The notes: generated from the sequence alone by a model not told the origin. A DNA stretch of 64,000 bases from Mycolicibacterium chlorophenolicum (GCF_001044235.1 NZ_JYNL01000068.1:237354-301353); one strand, 5' to 3'. Positions 52,890-62,273 are shown, counted from the first letter of the stretch. Translations and numbers: made by a program.

Positions 52890-54094
52890 TCCCCCTCCAG
52901 CACGAGCGTGGTCTGTTCGGACAGAATGCCGCCGTTTCCCGAGACGAACGCGCGGTGGCAGTCGGGCACCTGAGCCGCGCCCGCGCGCCCCATGATCTGC
53001 CGGGTGGCGTCACACACGTGGTGCATGCCGCCGGCGTTGGCGGCCTGACCGAAACCCAGCTGCCCGCCCGCGGTGTTGAGCGGGAAATCGCCGCGGAAGG
53101 TGAGGTCGTGCCGGGCCACGAACTCCATCCCCTTGCCCTTCTCGCAGAACCCGGCATCCTCGAGACTCAACAGCACGGTGATGGTGTAGCAGTCGTAGAT
53201 CGACACCATGTCCATCTGGGCGCGCGTCAGTCCCGACATGGCGAAGGCCGTCTCGGCGGCCCGGATGATCGGCGTCTGCAGCAGATCCTCGGCGTAGGTG
53301 GGCGTCTTGTAGGGCACGTGCTCGCCGAACCCTTTGATCCACACCGGCCGGTTCGCGCAGCGCGCGGCGACGTCGGCGCCGGCCACCACGACGGCCGCGC
53401 CGCCCAGACACGGCATCACGATCTCGAGCATGTGCAGCGGGTCGGCGATCACCGGGCTGGCCAACACGTCGTCGACGGTCAGCGGCGTGTCCTTCCAGAT
53501 CGCGCCCTCGGTGTGGTTGGCGTTGACCCGCTGGTCCACCACGATCTTGGCCATGGCCCGTTCGTCGTAGCCGTAGATCGACGCGTACCGCTGGGCGACC
53601 TGACCGTACGGGCCGTTCTGGCCGAGGTTGCCGTAGGGGATCTCGAATTCGGCCTGCGGCGAACCGTATTGGTTGCTCGACGCGCCGAAGAACACCGCGT
53701 CGGTCATCGGGCGGGGCAACTTGTCCGAGGTCGGGGTGAGGTAGCGCGCCGGGATGACGCACAGCACCACGTCGCAGATCCCCAGCTCGATCGCCGCCGC
53801 GGCCCGCCACACCATCCCCGCGGCGCTCGCGCCGCCGAGATCGACGAGCTCCGCGAAGTTCGCTCGCACGCCGAGGTATTCGGCAACGGTCGACGGGACG
53901 AAGATCTCCGACTCGGCGAGGTGGGTGGCGACTATCCCGTCGACGTCGGTTCCGGCGAGTCCGGCGTCGGCCAGAGCGGCGGAGGCCAGCTCGGCCCACT
54001 GCTCGATCATGAACGGGGCGACCGTCGCCTTGCTCATCCGCTCCGGCGGCAGCTCCACGTAGCCGACGATGGCGGCTTCGCCACGTAATCCCAT
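52886..54094 (-). CDS. thiolase-like protein (lipid-transfer/aldolase type)
   Basis: A 402-residue thiolase-fold protein of the SCP-x/Ltp group. The usual nucleophilic cysteine segment is replaced by LGGASAAGMV, so ordinary thiolysis is unlikely. The C-terminal region has NTAGGQLGFGQAANAGGMHH. Cysteine-free members such as Ltp2 act as retro-aldolases together with a DUF35 protein, which is the next gene. It probably splits a 3-hydroxyacyl-CoA into a ketone and a short acyl-CoA. I use ATG 54094, with AGGA upstream; a TTG precedes it. Confidence 0.85.
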   Translation of the reverse strand: MGLRGEAAIVGYVELPPERMSKATVAPFMIEQWAELASAALADAGLAGTDVDGIVATHLAESEIFVPSTVAEYLGVRANFAELVDLGGASAAGMVWRAAAAIELGICDVVLCVIPARYLTPTSDKLPRPMTDAVFFGASSNQYGSPQAEFEIPYGNLGQNGPYGQVAQRYASIYGYDERAMAKIVVDQRVNANHTEGAIWKDTPLTVDDVLASPVIADPLHMLEIVMPCLGGAAVVVAGADVAARCANRPVWIKGFGEHVPYKTPTYAEDLLQTPIIRAAETAFAMSGLTRAQMDMVSIYDCYTITVLLSLEDAGFCEKGKGMEFVARHDLTFRGDFPLNTAGGQLGFGQAANAGGMHHVCDATRQIMGRAGAAQVPDCHRAFVSGNGGILSEQTTLVLEGD

Positions 54095-54109
54095 GTGCAA
54101 TCCTGTCTT

Positions 54110-56338
54110 TCAGGCGCGGGGCAACCCGAGGATCATCTGAGCGATGATGTTGAGCTGGATCTCTCTGGTGCCCCCGCCGATCAGTTCGGCCGGCAGGTGG
54201 AAGTACTGCTCGACCAGCGGCGCCCCTCCCTGCCCGGCATCCTCGAGCAGGCCCGCCGGAGCCGACAGGTCGAGGGTGGCCGCGAAGGTTCTGCGCAACA
54301 TCACGTTCATCGCCACCTTGGCGATGCTCGACGCCGGCCCGGGCGCCTGCCCGTCGAGCAGGCGCAGCACCTCGCGCACGGCCAGCACCTTGATCGCGGT
54401 GGCGTAGGCGTCGGCTTCCCCCAGCGCGCTGCGCACCCGGACCTGATCCTGGCTGCCGTCATCGGCCAGCGCACGCAGGATGCGCGCCCGGTCGAAGTTG
54501 ACGTAACCGCTGATGGCCACACGTTCCTGGGCCATGGTCGCGATCGCCAGATTCCAGCCGTCCGTCGGGCCGCCGAGCAGGAGTTCGTCGGGAACGAACA
54601 CGTCGGTGAGAAAGACCTCGTTGAAGTGCGCTTCACCGGTGGCCTGCCGGATCGGCTGGATGTCGATGCCGTCGGAGCGCATGTCGACGATGAAGTACCC
54701 GATGCCCCGGTGCTTGGCCGCATCCGGATCGGTCCGTGCCAGCAGGGCCCCGAAGTCGGCGGTGTGCGCCGAGGAGGTCCAGATCTTGTGGCCGTTGATC
54801 CGCCAGCCGCCGTCGACCTTCGTCGCACGCGTCGTCAGCGCCGCCAGGTCGGACCCGGCGCCGGGCTCGCTGAACAGCTGGCACCAGCCGAGTTCGCCGC
54901 GTTGGGTCGGTGGAATGAACCGCTGCGCAACGTGTTCGGGCGCGGAGCTGATCAGCGACGGCATGATCCATTCGGCGATGCCCAACGACGGCCGCACCAG
55001 CTGTGGGCGCCTGGCGAACTCCTCGTCGATGATCAACTGCTGCAGCGCCGTGGCGTCGACGCCCCAGGGTCGCGGCCAGTGCGGCGCGATCAGCCCGGCG
55101 TCCGCGAGCAGGGTGCGCTGCGGACCCGTGGCGAGGTTCTCGTAGTCCCCCTGCCGCCCCGGCCGTTCGTTGCGCAGCGTGGCCGCTTCGTCGAGGACGC
55201 CGGCGACGGTGGCCCGGAACCCGGCCTCGAGGTCGCCGAGATCGACGGCGACGTCGCGGCTCTCGGTGCGGGTGAGCTCCCCGAGTTCGTAGCCGTAGCG
55301 GCTCGCCGGCCCGATCGAGGCGGCCAGGCTGGTGGCCTTGCGCCAGTACAGATGCAGATCGTGTTCCCAGGTGTAGCCGATCGCGCCGAACATTGTCAGC
55401 GAGTCGAGTACCAGATCGGGCGCGGGACCGACCGCCATCAGTGCGGCCGATGCGGCCGCGATCCGGTTCTGCGTCAAGGACTCCGCCGCCGAACGCGCCG
55501 CATCCCATGCCGCTGCGGTCGCCAGTTCGCTGTTGACCAGCAGCATGGCCGCCTGATGCTGCAGCGCCTGGAACGAGCCGATCGGGCGGCCGAACTGCTC
55601 GCGCGTGCGCAGGTGCTCGGTGACGGCGCGCACACACCACCGGATGACCCCGGAGGCGGCGCCGGCCGTCAGCGCGACCGCCAGGCAGCGCGCTCGTTCG
55701 TCGTCGATGCCGGTGAGCAGCCTGTCCGCCGCGCAGTGATGTCCGTCGAGCCGGAGGGCGCCCACGTCCACGGTCTTGTCGGTGCCCCGCAGCGGGGTGA
55801 TCTGCGCACCCGGTGCGGCGGGGTCGATGATCAGCCACAGGGTGCGGCCTGCGGAGCGTGCGGGCGCGAGAATCACCTGCGCGGCACACAGACCGGGCGT
55901 GGCGGCCGTGGTGCCGCTCAGCGTCCAGCCGGTGTCGGCCGGCGTCGCGCGCAGCCCGTCGCGATCGGTGATCAGCGCCGCCGGCGCGCCGTCGGCGAGC
56001 CGGACGAGCAGCGCCTGTGCGGCGGCGGTGTCGTCGGCCAGCAATGCCACGGCGCCGGCGATGATCGTGGGCAGCACCGGACCGGGCAGCATGGCCGTAG
56101 CGGCGGCTTCGATCACGCAGGCCGTGTCGGTCAGCGTCCCGCCCTGTCCCCCGACACGTTCGGGCAGGTGTACGGCGTGAAAACCGTTGGCGACGAACTC
56201 GTCCCACCACGCGGGCAGCTCCCCCGCGGCGAGGGAGTCGAAGGTATGGCGAGTCTTCTCGATGGGCGCGTGCCGCTCGGCGAAATCCGTCACGGCGGCC
56301 GCCAACTGGTCCTGCTCGGGGGTGAGCCCGATCGTCAC
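54110..56338 (-). CDS. fused double acyl-CoA dehydrogenase (FadE34-like)
   Basis: A 742-residue protein made of two acyl-CoA dehydrogenase units. Residues 1-about 345 resemble the short partner (VAALTAGAASGVIRWCVRAV, then REQFGRPIGSFQALQHQAAM). The rest is a full unit with LFSEPGAGSDLAALT, GHKIWTSSAH and a C-terminal GGGTREIQLNIIAQMILGLP. It is a natural fusion of what elsewhere in this window are separate paired subunits, as in mycobacterial FadE34. It leads an operon with the thiolase-like, DUF35 and SnoaL-like genes. Confidence 0.88.
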   Translation of the reverse strand: MTIGLTPEQDQLAAAVTDFAERHAPIEKTRHTFDSLAAGELPAWWDEFVANGFHAVHLPERVGGQGGTLTDTACVIEAAATAMLPGPVLPTIIAGAVALLADDTAAAQALLVRLADGAPAALITDRDGLRATPADTGWTLSGTTAATPGLCAAQVILAPARSAGRTLWLIIDPAAPGAQITPLRGTDKTVDVGALRLDGHHCAADRLLTGIDDERARCLAVALTAGAASGVIRWCVRAVTEHLRTREQFGRPIGSFQALQHQAAMLLVNSELATAAAWDAARSAAESLTQNRIAAASAALMAVGPAPDLVLDSLTMFGAIGYTWEHDLHLYWRKATSLAASIGPASRYGYELGELTRTESRDVAVDLGDLEAGFRATVAGVLDEAATLRNERPGRQGDYENLATGPQRTLLADAGLIAPHWPRPWGVDATALQQLIIDEEFARRPQLVRPSLGIAEWIMPSLISSAPEHVAQRFIPPTQRGELGWCQLFSEPGAGSDLAALTTRATKVDGGWRINGHKIWTSSAHTADFGALLARTDPDAAKHRGIGYFIVDMRSDGIDIQPIRQATGEAHFNEVFLTDVFVPDELLLGGPTDGWNLAIATMAQERVAISGYVNFDRARILRALADDGSQDQVRVRSALGEADAYATAIKVLAVREVLRLLDGQAPGPASSIAKVAMNVMLRRTFAATLDLSAPAGLLEDAGQGGAPLVEQYFHLPAELIGGGTREIQLNIIAQMILGLPRA

Positions 56339-56433
56339 GTCAGCTCCCGCACGGTCGTCGATCGGCGGGTCGCGTCGGCACCGATCACCAGTGCCGTTCC
56401 CGCCATGGACATCTCACCCTTCGCCGGCCGCTC

Positions 56434-56452
56434 ACGAGACGCACCGTCTCGT
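56434..56452. promoter_or_regulatory. palindrome ACGAGAC-GCACC-GTCTCGT
   Basis: Perfect 7-bp arms around five bases, in the divergent region between the fused dehydrogenase (start 56338) and a TetR gene (start 56515). It is a good candidate operator for that TetR protein on both promoters. Confidence 0.6.
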
Positions 56453-56514
56453 CTTGTGGCACACTACGGCTGCAGCACCTGCGTGTAAAGCCGTGATCAG
56501 TCAGGAGGTCGCCG

Positions 56515-57090
56515 ATGGCCGTTACGGTCACCGCGCCCCGGCGACGCAGCGAGAGGTCGCGCCGGGCCATCGTCACGGCGACCCGCGAACTGCTGCTCGA
56601 CCGGGGTTTCGACAGGCTCACCATCGAGGCGGTGGCCGCCCGGGCGGGCGTCGGCAAGCAGACGATCTACCGCTGGTGGCCCAGCAGGCATGCCCTGGTC
56701 GCCGACGTCATCCTCGAAGACGCCGACCGGATCCTGCGCCCGGTGGCCTCCGGCACCGACGTCACCGCAGACGTCAGCGCCTGGGCGGTCGACCTGGCGG
56801 CGGCGCTGACCACAGCCAGGGGCAATGCGATGCTGAGGTTTCTGACCACCGCCGGGATGGAGCACCCCGACACCGCAGCGCGACTGAACGCGGGCTTCTC
56901 GACCCCGCTGCACGACACCGTGCGCAACCGGTTGCTCGATCACGGGTGCGACAACGACGCGGCCCGCGACGCCGCCGACGCCATCGTCGGCGGCATCGTC
57001 TACGCCGTCCTGACCGAAGGCCGCGCTTTCCCGCGCCGGCGGGCCGAATCCATCACCCGCACCGTGATCGGCGGGCTGCGTGTGCCCTGA
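56515..57090 (+). CDS. TetR family transcriptional regulator
   Basis: A 191-residue TetR protein with helix-turn-helix LTIEAVAARAGVGKQTIYRW (about residues 38-57) and following WPSRHALVADV, the form seen in the AcrR/TetR_C group. ATG 56515 follows CAGGAGG. It is divergent from the dehydrogenase/thiolase operon with a strong palindrome between them, so it probably controls that operon and itself. Downstream lie SRPBCC and sulfatase genes, possibly in the same transcript. Confidence 0.88.
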   Translation: MAVTVTAPRRRSERSRRAIVTATRELLLDRGFDRLTIEAVAARAGVGKQTIYRWWPSRHALVADVILEDADRILRPVASGTDVTADVSAWAVDLAAALTTARGNAMLRFLTTAGMEHPDTAARLNAGFSTPLHDTVRNRLLDHGCDNDAARDAADAIVGGIVYAVLTEGRAFPRRRAESITRTVIGGLRVP

Positions 57091-57130
57091 TCGGCCAGCG
57101 CGGAGGGCCGTCACACGCGATGATGAGCCC

Positions 57131-57592
57131 ATGGCACAGGTCAGCCGGACCCGCACCCTGTCCGCCGAACCGGCGACGGTCTGGGCGTTGCTCGCCGACT
57201 TCGGCGACCTGGCCGGCTGGGCGGCCGGTGTCGACCACTGCTGCCTGCTCAACCACGTCGAGGCGAAACCACCCCTGGGGCTGAGCCGGCGGGTGCAGAT
57301 GGGCCGCGACACCGTGGTCGAGACGATCACCGACCACCGCGCGCCCCACGTCCTCGAATACGAGATCGCCGGCCTACCCCCGCGGCTGTCGGTGTCCAAC
57401 CGCTGGGACGTGCTGCCCCACGACGGGTCTGGGACCGGCTCGGGAAGCACGGTCACGCTGACCACGTCGGTGCGTACGACGGCCCGCCCGCTGGGCCGGA
57501 TCCTCGAGCGGATCGCGGCGGGGCTGGTGGCGAGACGATCGGCACCACTGCTGGATTCACTGGCAACGGCAACCGAAAGGGTTTCGTCATGA
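57131..57592 (+). CDS. SRPBCC family protein (polyketide cyclase/START-like)
   Basis: A 153-residue helix-grip protein. The start VSRTRTLSAEPATVWALLADFGDLAGW is typical of SRPBCC proteins that bind hydrophobic ligands in a deep cavity. Function may be ligand binding, cyclisation or none catalytic. It lies 40 bases after the TetR gene and its stop overlaps the sulfatase start by four bases, so it may bind the sulfatase's hydrophobic product (inference). Confidence 0.82.
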   Translation: MAQVSRTRTLSAEPATVWALLADFGDLAGWAAGVDHCCLLNHVEAKPPLGLSRRVQMGRDTVVETITDHRAPHVLEYEIAGLPPRLSVSNRWDVLPHDGSGTGSGSTVTLTTSVRTTARPLGRILERIAAGLVARRSAPLLDSLATATERVSS

Positions 57593-59397
57593 CCTCTGCG
57601 CGACCGGACATCGTGATCGTGATGACCGACGAAGAGCGCGCAGCTCCTCCCTACGAACCGGCGGCACTGGCCGCGTGGCGGCGCGAGAATCTGCCGGGCA
57701 CGGCGTGGTTCGACGCGCACGGGGTCAGCTTCGTCCGCCACTACACCGGCTCGCTGGCCTGCGTGCCCAGCCGACCGACGATCTTCACCGGGCAGTATCC
57801 CGACCTGCACGGCGTCACGCAGACCGACGGGATCGGCAAGGCTCACGACGATTCCCGGCTGCGCTGGCTGCGCCGCGGCGAGGTGCCGACACTGGGCAAC
57901 TGGTTCCGCGCCGCCGGCTACGACACCCACTACGACGGCAAGTGGCACATCTCCCACGCCGATCTCGTCGACCCCGCCACCGGGGAGTCGCTGGCCACCA
58001 ACGACGACGACGGGGTCGTCGACCCCGATGCGGTGCGCCGGTACCTCGACGCGGATCCGCTTGCACCCTACGGCTTCTCCGGGTGGGTCGGCCCTGAGCC
58101 GCACGGCGCCAAGCTGTCCAATGCCGGTGTCCGGCGCGATCCGCTGATCGCTGACCGCGTCGTCGCATGGCTCGAGGACCGCTACGCCCGGCGCCGCGCC
58201 GGTGACCCCGGGGCGGCGAGGCCCTTCCTGCTGGTCGCGAGCTTCGTCAACCCGCACGACATCGTGTTGTTTCCGGCCTGGGCACGGCGCAGTCCGTTAC
58301 GACCGTCCCCACTGGACCCGCCGCACGTGCCGCCGGCCCCCACCGCCGAGGAGGATCTCGCGGGAAAGCCCGCCGCGCAGATCGCCTTCCGCGAGGCGTA
58401 CTACTCCGGGTACGGCCCCGCCCGGACGATCGAGCGGACGTACCGGCGCAACGCGCAGGCCTACCGTGACCTGTACTACCGGTTGCACGCGGAGGTCGAC
58501 TCCCCGATCGACCGGGTCCGCCGCGCGGTGACCGACGGCGGCTCCGCCGACGCGGTGCTCGTCCGCACGGCCGACCACGGCGACCTGCTGGGGGCGCACG
58601 GCGGGCTGCACCAGAAGTGGTTCAACCTCTACGACGAAGCCACCCGTGTCCCGTTCGTCATCGCCCGGGTCGGTGCGCGCACGTCGTCGCCGCGCACGGT
58701 GACCGCTCCCACGTCCCATGTCGACCTGGTGCCGACGCTGCTGTCGGCGGCGGGAGTCGACGTCGCGGCGACCGCGCGGGTGCTCGCCGAGTCGTTCACC
58801 GAGGTCCATGCTCTGCCCGGCCGGGACCTGATGCCGGTGGTCGACGGCGCCGATGCCGACGACGCGCGCGCCGTCTACCTGATGACGCGGGACAATGTGC
58901 TCGAGGGCGACACCGGCGCGTCCGGCCTGGCACGGATGCTGAAGCTGACCACGAATGTGCCTGCGCCCCTGCGTATCCGCATCCCCGCCCACACCGCCGC
59001 GAACTTCGAAGGCCTGGTGCTGAGGGTCGAGGACAGCGCGGCACCCGGGGGCGCAGGCCATCTCTGGAAGCTGGTGCGCTCGTTCGACGACCCCGCGACA
59101 TGGACCGAGCCCGGCGTGCGTCACCTCGCGGCGACCGGCCTGGGTGGGCCGATGTACCGCAACGACCCACTCGATGACCAGTGGGAGCTCTACGACCTCA
59201 CTGCGGATCCTGTGGAGGCGGTCAACCGGTGGACCGATCCGGACCTGCACGAACTGCGTTCGCACCTGCGCGCAGAGCTCAAACTGGTTCGTGCGGAATC
59301 GGTTCCGGAACGGCATCAGCCCTGGCCGTACGCGCGACGCCGGCCACCGCAGCGATGGTCGCCATTCGCCGCGGTACGCCGGCTCATTCAGGCCTGA
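57589..59397 (+). CDS. sulfatase-like hydrolase
   Basis: A 602-residue protein of the alkaline-phosphatase/sulfatase superfamily. The modification motif CVPSR (Cys58 to Arg62, in LACVPSRPTIFTGQYP) fits C-x-P-S-R, whose cysteine is converted to formylglycine. MTDEE near residue 13 and RTADHGDLLGAHGG supply metal ligands, and DGKWHIS the catalytic basic residues. No signal peptide is visible, so it is probably cytoplasmic. It would remove sulfate from an organic ester. It converges on the amidohydrolase gene with a ten-base overlap. Confidence 0.87.
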   Translation: MTSARPDIVIVMTDEERAAPPYEPAALAAWRRENLPGTAWFDAHGVSFVRHYTGSLACVPSRPTIFTGQYPDLHGVTQTDGIGKAHDDSRLRWLRRGEVPTLGNWFRAAGYDTHYDGKWHISHADLVDPATGESLATNDDDGVVDPDAVRRYLDADPLAPYGFSGWVGPEPHGAKLSNAGVRRDPLIADRVVAWLEDRYARRRAGDPGAARPFLLVASFVNPHDIVLFPAWARRSPLRPSPLDPPHVPPAPTAEEDLAGKPAAQIAFREAYYSGYGPARTIERTYRRNAQAYRDLYYRLHAEVDSPIDRVRRAVTDGGSADAVLVRTADHGDLLGAHGGLHQKWFNLYDEATRVPFVIARVGARTSSPRTVTAPTSHVDLVPTLLSAAGVDVAATARVLAESFTEVHALPGRDLMPVVDGADADDARAVYLMTRDNVLEGDTGASGLARMLKLTTNVPAPLRIRIPAHTAANFEGLVLRVEDSAAPGGAGHLWKLVRSFDDPATWTEPGVRHLAATGLGGPMYRNDPLDDQWELYDLTADPVEAVNRWTDPDLHELRSHLRAELKLVRAESVPERHQPWPYARRRPPQRWSPFAAVRRLIQA

Positions 59398-60650
59398 GCG
59401 AGCTGCCTGTCGTGATAGCGCCGCGCCCACTCGGCGCGCGGCCGGATCGACACGTCGACGTCGGCCCCCTTGGCGCGCAGCGCGGCGACGGTGGCGTCGG
59501 CTTTCTCGGTGCGCGCGAACGGATCCCAGTCGAAGAAGCGGCAGGAGTTCTGCCACGTGATCTTGTCGATGTCCGCATCCGACGCCCCGGCGGCGTTCAG
59601 CTCGGCCAGCACCTGCTCGGGCGCGTCGGGCCAGAAGCAGTCGGAGTGCGGGTAATCGCACTCCCAGGCGATGATGTCGATGCCGATCTCGTGCCGCAGC
59701 TTGAGTGAGGTCTTGTCGGTGACATAGCAGGCCAGAGAGTGCTCGCGGAACACCTCGCTGGGCAGCTTGTCGCCGAAGTCGCGGCGCAGCCACTTCTGAT
59801 TCGTGTAGTGCCGGTCGCTGCGATCGAGATAGAACGGGATCCAGCCGATGCCGCCCTCGGAGAAGGCGAATTTGAGGTCCGGGTAGCTGCGCATCGCCGG
59901 CCCCCACAGCAGGTCCTGGGCGCACATCGCCGAGACCTGGGTGGCCAGGATGATCATGTTGTCGATCGGGGCGTTTGGCGCCATGCTGATCGCGCCGAAT
60001 CCGGTGCCGATGTGCAGGCACATGACGACGTTCTGTTCCGACAGGGTCCGGAACACCGGGCCCCAGTAGTCGTCGTCGTGATAACTCGGAAGTCCTTCCA
60101 GATGAGGAAGTTCGGGCATCGTCACCGCACGGCAGCCCTTGGCGGCCACCCGGCGGATCTCGTTGCACATCGCCTCGGGATTCCAGGTCGGCAGGATCGC
60201 GATCGGGATGAAGCGATCCGGATACGAGCCGGCCCACTCGTCGATGTGCCAGTCGTTGTAGGCCGACACCATCACCAGCGTCGCCTCCTCGCGGTGCATG
60301 TTGAGATGGCGGGCCGAGAAGCCGGTGAAGGTCGGGAAGCACATCGAGGCGAGGATGCCGTTGCGGTTCATGTCGCGGACACGCTCGTGCACGTCGTACA
60401 CCCCGGGCCGCATCTCGGCGAACCCCGCCGGATCGCGGCCCCACTCCTCGGCTGGCCAGGACACGACCGCGTTCAGGCCGCTGACCCCCTGCGGGCGGCC
60501 CTGGTACATCCACTGGTCGACGCCCTTGTCGTCGGTGACGACGATCGGCGCCTCCTCCTTGTACTTGGCGGGGACGTGGCGCAGGAACATGTCGGGCGGT
60601 TCCACCACATGGTCGTCGATGCTCACCAGAATCAGGTCGTCGGCGTTCAT
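59388..60650 (-). CDS. amidohydrolase family protein (amidohydrolase 2)
   Basis: A 420-residue amidohydrolase-2 protein. SIDDHVVEPPDMF at the N-terminus is the metal-site motif, CLHIGTGFG carries a middle histidine and ECDYPHSDCFWP the C-terminal aspartate. Mycobacteria have many such proteins near fatty-acid and steroid genes; decarboxylation or hydrolysis are the known reactions. It belongs to the same broad family as the protein at 16388-17557 but is clearly diverged. I start at ATG 60650; it diverges from the AraC gene with 25 bases between. Confidence 0.85.
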   Translation of the reverse strand: MNADDLILVSIDDHVVEPPDMFLRHVPAKYKEEAPIVVTDDKGVDQWMYQGRPQGVSGLNAVVSWPAEEWGRDPAGFAEMRPGVYDVHERVRDMNRNGILASMCFPTFTGFSARHLNMHREEATLVMVSAYNDWHIDEWAGSYPDRFIPIAILPTWNPEAMCNEIRRVAAKGCRAVTMPELPHLEGLPSYHDDDYWGPVFRTLSEQNVVMCLHIGTGFGAISMAPNAPIDNMIILATQVSAMCAQDLLWGPAMRSYPDLKFAFSEGGIGWIPFYLDRSDRHYTNQKWLRRDFGDKLPSEVFREHSLACYVTDKTSLKLRHEIGIDIIAWECDYPHSDCFWPDAPEQVLAELNAAGASDADIDKITWQNSCRFFDWDPFARTEKADATVAALRAKGADVDVSIRPRAEWARRYHDRQLAQA

Positions 60651-60675
60651 GAGTTCAGTAGTACCGTGAGATCTC

Positions 60676-61524
60676 GTGACCGTCTCTGCGCGTTCGGACA
60701 GATTCTTGTCCGCAGCGGCCAACCCTCGTCCGGTGATCGAACTGCGCCGCGGCGGGCAGGCGCTCGGCGGCAGCTATCTCTACGAGGGCGACGCGTTGAT
60801 CACCGGTTGGCACTCCCACGAGGTCCACCAGATCGAATACGCCCTGCACGGCGTCGTCGAGGTGGAGACCGACTCGGCGCACTATCTGCTCCCCCCGCAG
60901 CAGGCGGCCTGGATTCCCGCCGGGCTGGAACACCAGGCCGTGATGAATCCCGATGTCAAGACCGTCGCGGTGATGTTCGACCGCACGCTGCTCCCCGGGG
61001 GCGGCGACCGGGCCCGCATCCTCGCGGTGTCTCCTTTGATCAGGGAGATGATGATCTATGCGTTGCGCTGGCCGATCGATCGCCGGCCGGGCAGCGCCGA
61101 GGACGACGGCGTCTCCGAGGGGTTCTTCCGCACGCTGGCCGCGCTCGTCGGCGAGGCACTCGACCACGAGGCGCCCCTGAGTCTGCCGACCTCCGAGGAA
61201 CCGCTGGTCGCCGCGGCCCTGGCCTACACCAAGGCCCACCTCGGCACGGTCACCTGCGAGGAGGTGAGCAGGGCGGTCGCGGTGTCCGAGCGAACGCTGC
61301 GCCGGTTGTTCGCCGAGACCCTCGGAATGCCTTGGCGCACTTACCTTCTGCATGCCCGCATGCTGCGGGCGATGGCGCTGCTCGCCGCCCCTGCGCAGTC
61401 GGTGCAGCAGACGGCCACCGACGTCGGATTCAGCAGCATCAGTTCCTTCACGCGCGCCTTCGCCGCGTTCAGCGGCGAGACCCCCAGCGCCTATCGCAGG
61501 CGAGTTGCCGGCGAACGCACCTGA
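60676..61524 (+). CDS. AraC family transcriptional regulator
   Basis: A 282-residue AraC protein with an N-terminal cupin (HSHEVHQIEYALHGVVEVET) and a C-terminal double helix-turn-helix (VSRAVAVSERTLRRLFAETL and TDVGFSSISSFTRAFAAFSG). These usually activate a neighbouring operon when the cupin binds a small molecule. The divergent amidohydrolase gene is the nearest possible target. The stop lies six bases from the convergent TetR gene. Confidence 0.88.
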   Translation: MTVSARSDRFLSAAANPRPVIELRRGGQALGGSYLYEGDALITGWHSHEVHQIEYALHGVVEVETDSAHYLLPPQQAAWIPAGLEHQAVMNPDVKTVAVMFDRTLLPGGGDRARILAVSPLIREMMIYALRWPIDRRPGSAEDDGVSEGFFRTLAALVGEALDHEAPLSLPTSEEPLVAAALAYTKAHLGTVTCEEVSRAVAVSERTLRRLFAETLGMPWRTYLLHARMLRAMALLAAPAQSVQQTATDVGFSSISSFTRAFAAFSGETPSAYRRRVAGERT

Positions 61525-61530
61525 GGGCCG

Positions 61531-62154
61531 TCACGACGACGATCCGGGGCGGAACAGGCCGTCACGCAGCAGCGTGTCGACGGACCTCTGCCAGCGTTCG
61601 AGTTGGCCAGGGCTGGTGAGCGGCGCGCCCAGATGTCGCTCCACATGGGATTTGAGGCTGATGGTGCCGAGCGCGAGCACCATGGAATTGATCGCGGCCC
61701 AGGTGAGGTCGATGTCGGGGCGCACCTCGCCCCGGTCGATGCGCTGCTGCCACCGCGAGATGCCCACCGCGAGAAGCGTGTCGAACAACTGCGCACCGAT
61801 GGGGCTCCCGTCCACCAGGGCCCTGCTCAGATAGGCCGCAACGTCAGGGTGCTCGGCGATGATCGTGGTGACCCGGGTGCCGATCTCGGTGACCGAGTCG
61901 GCGGGCGGGTCCGGCAGCGGCCGGGCCAGCGAGGACACGAAGAGCTTCACCACGTATTCGTCGACCGCGCTGATCAGACCGGCTTTCGTCGCGAAATGAT
62001 GCTGCACCAGCCCCAGTGACACCCCCGCCGCGGCGGCGACCCCGCGCATTGTCGTCGCCGACGTCCCGTGCAGCGCGAAGCTGCGCAGCGCCGCAACACG
62101 GATTCGTTCGATGTTGCGGGGCTCGCCACCCGTTTTTACGCCTGCGTCGGACAT
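61531..62154 (-). CDS. TetR family transcriptional regulator
   Basis: A 207-residue TetR protein started at ATG 62154, in MSDAGVK. The helix-turn-helix is TTMRGVAAAAGVSLGLVQHH with FATKAGLISAVDEYV after it. The GLVQHHF form is common among mycobacterial TetR proteins of unknown ligand. It is divergent from WhiB with 119 bases between, and either gene could be its target. Confidence 0.85.
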   Translation of the reverse strand: MSDAGVKTGGEPRNIERIRVAALRSFALHGTSATTMRGVAAAAGVSLGLVQHHFATKAGLISAVDEYVVKLFVSSLARPLPDPPADSVTEIGTRVTTIIAEHPDVAAYLSRALVDGSPIGAQLFDTLLAVGISRWQQRIDRGEVRPDIDLTWAAINSMVLALGTISLKSHVERHLGAPLTSPGQLERWQRSVDTLLRDGLFRPGSSS

Positions 62155-62220
62155 CACCTGGGTAACCGTAGACAACGCTGCCGCTCGGCGCGGGCAACGG
62201 TACAAATGTATTGTCGGCGC

Positions 62221-62234
62221 GATACACGCGTATC
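62221..62234. promoter_or_regulatory. inverted repeat GATAC-ACGC-GTATC upstream of whiB-like gene
   Basis: Five-base arms around four bases in the 119-base divergent region, 40 bases before the WhiB start. It could be an operator for the TetR protein or a WhiB-associated element. Arms are short, so confidence is modest. Confidence 0.35.
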
Positions 62235-62273
62235 GTCGTAACCGACAGGGAACGACAGGGAAGGGGTGTGGCC

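Noticed and set aside
62132..62164. Second SigF-type promoter (GTTT ... GGGTA) near the TetR/WhiB divergence
   Set aside because: The spacer is 24 bases, too long for SigF, and GTTT lies within the TetR coding region.
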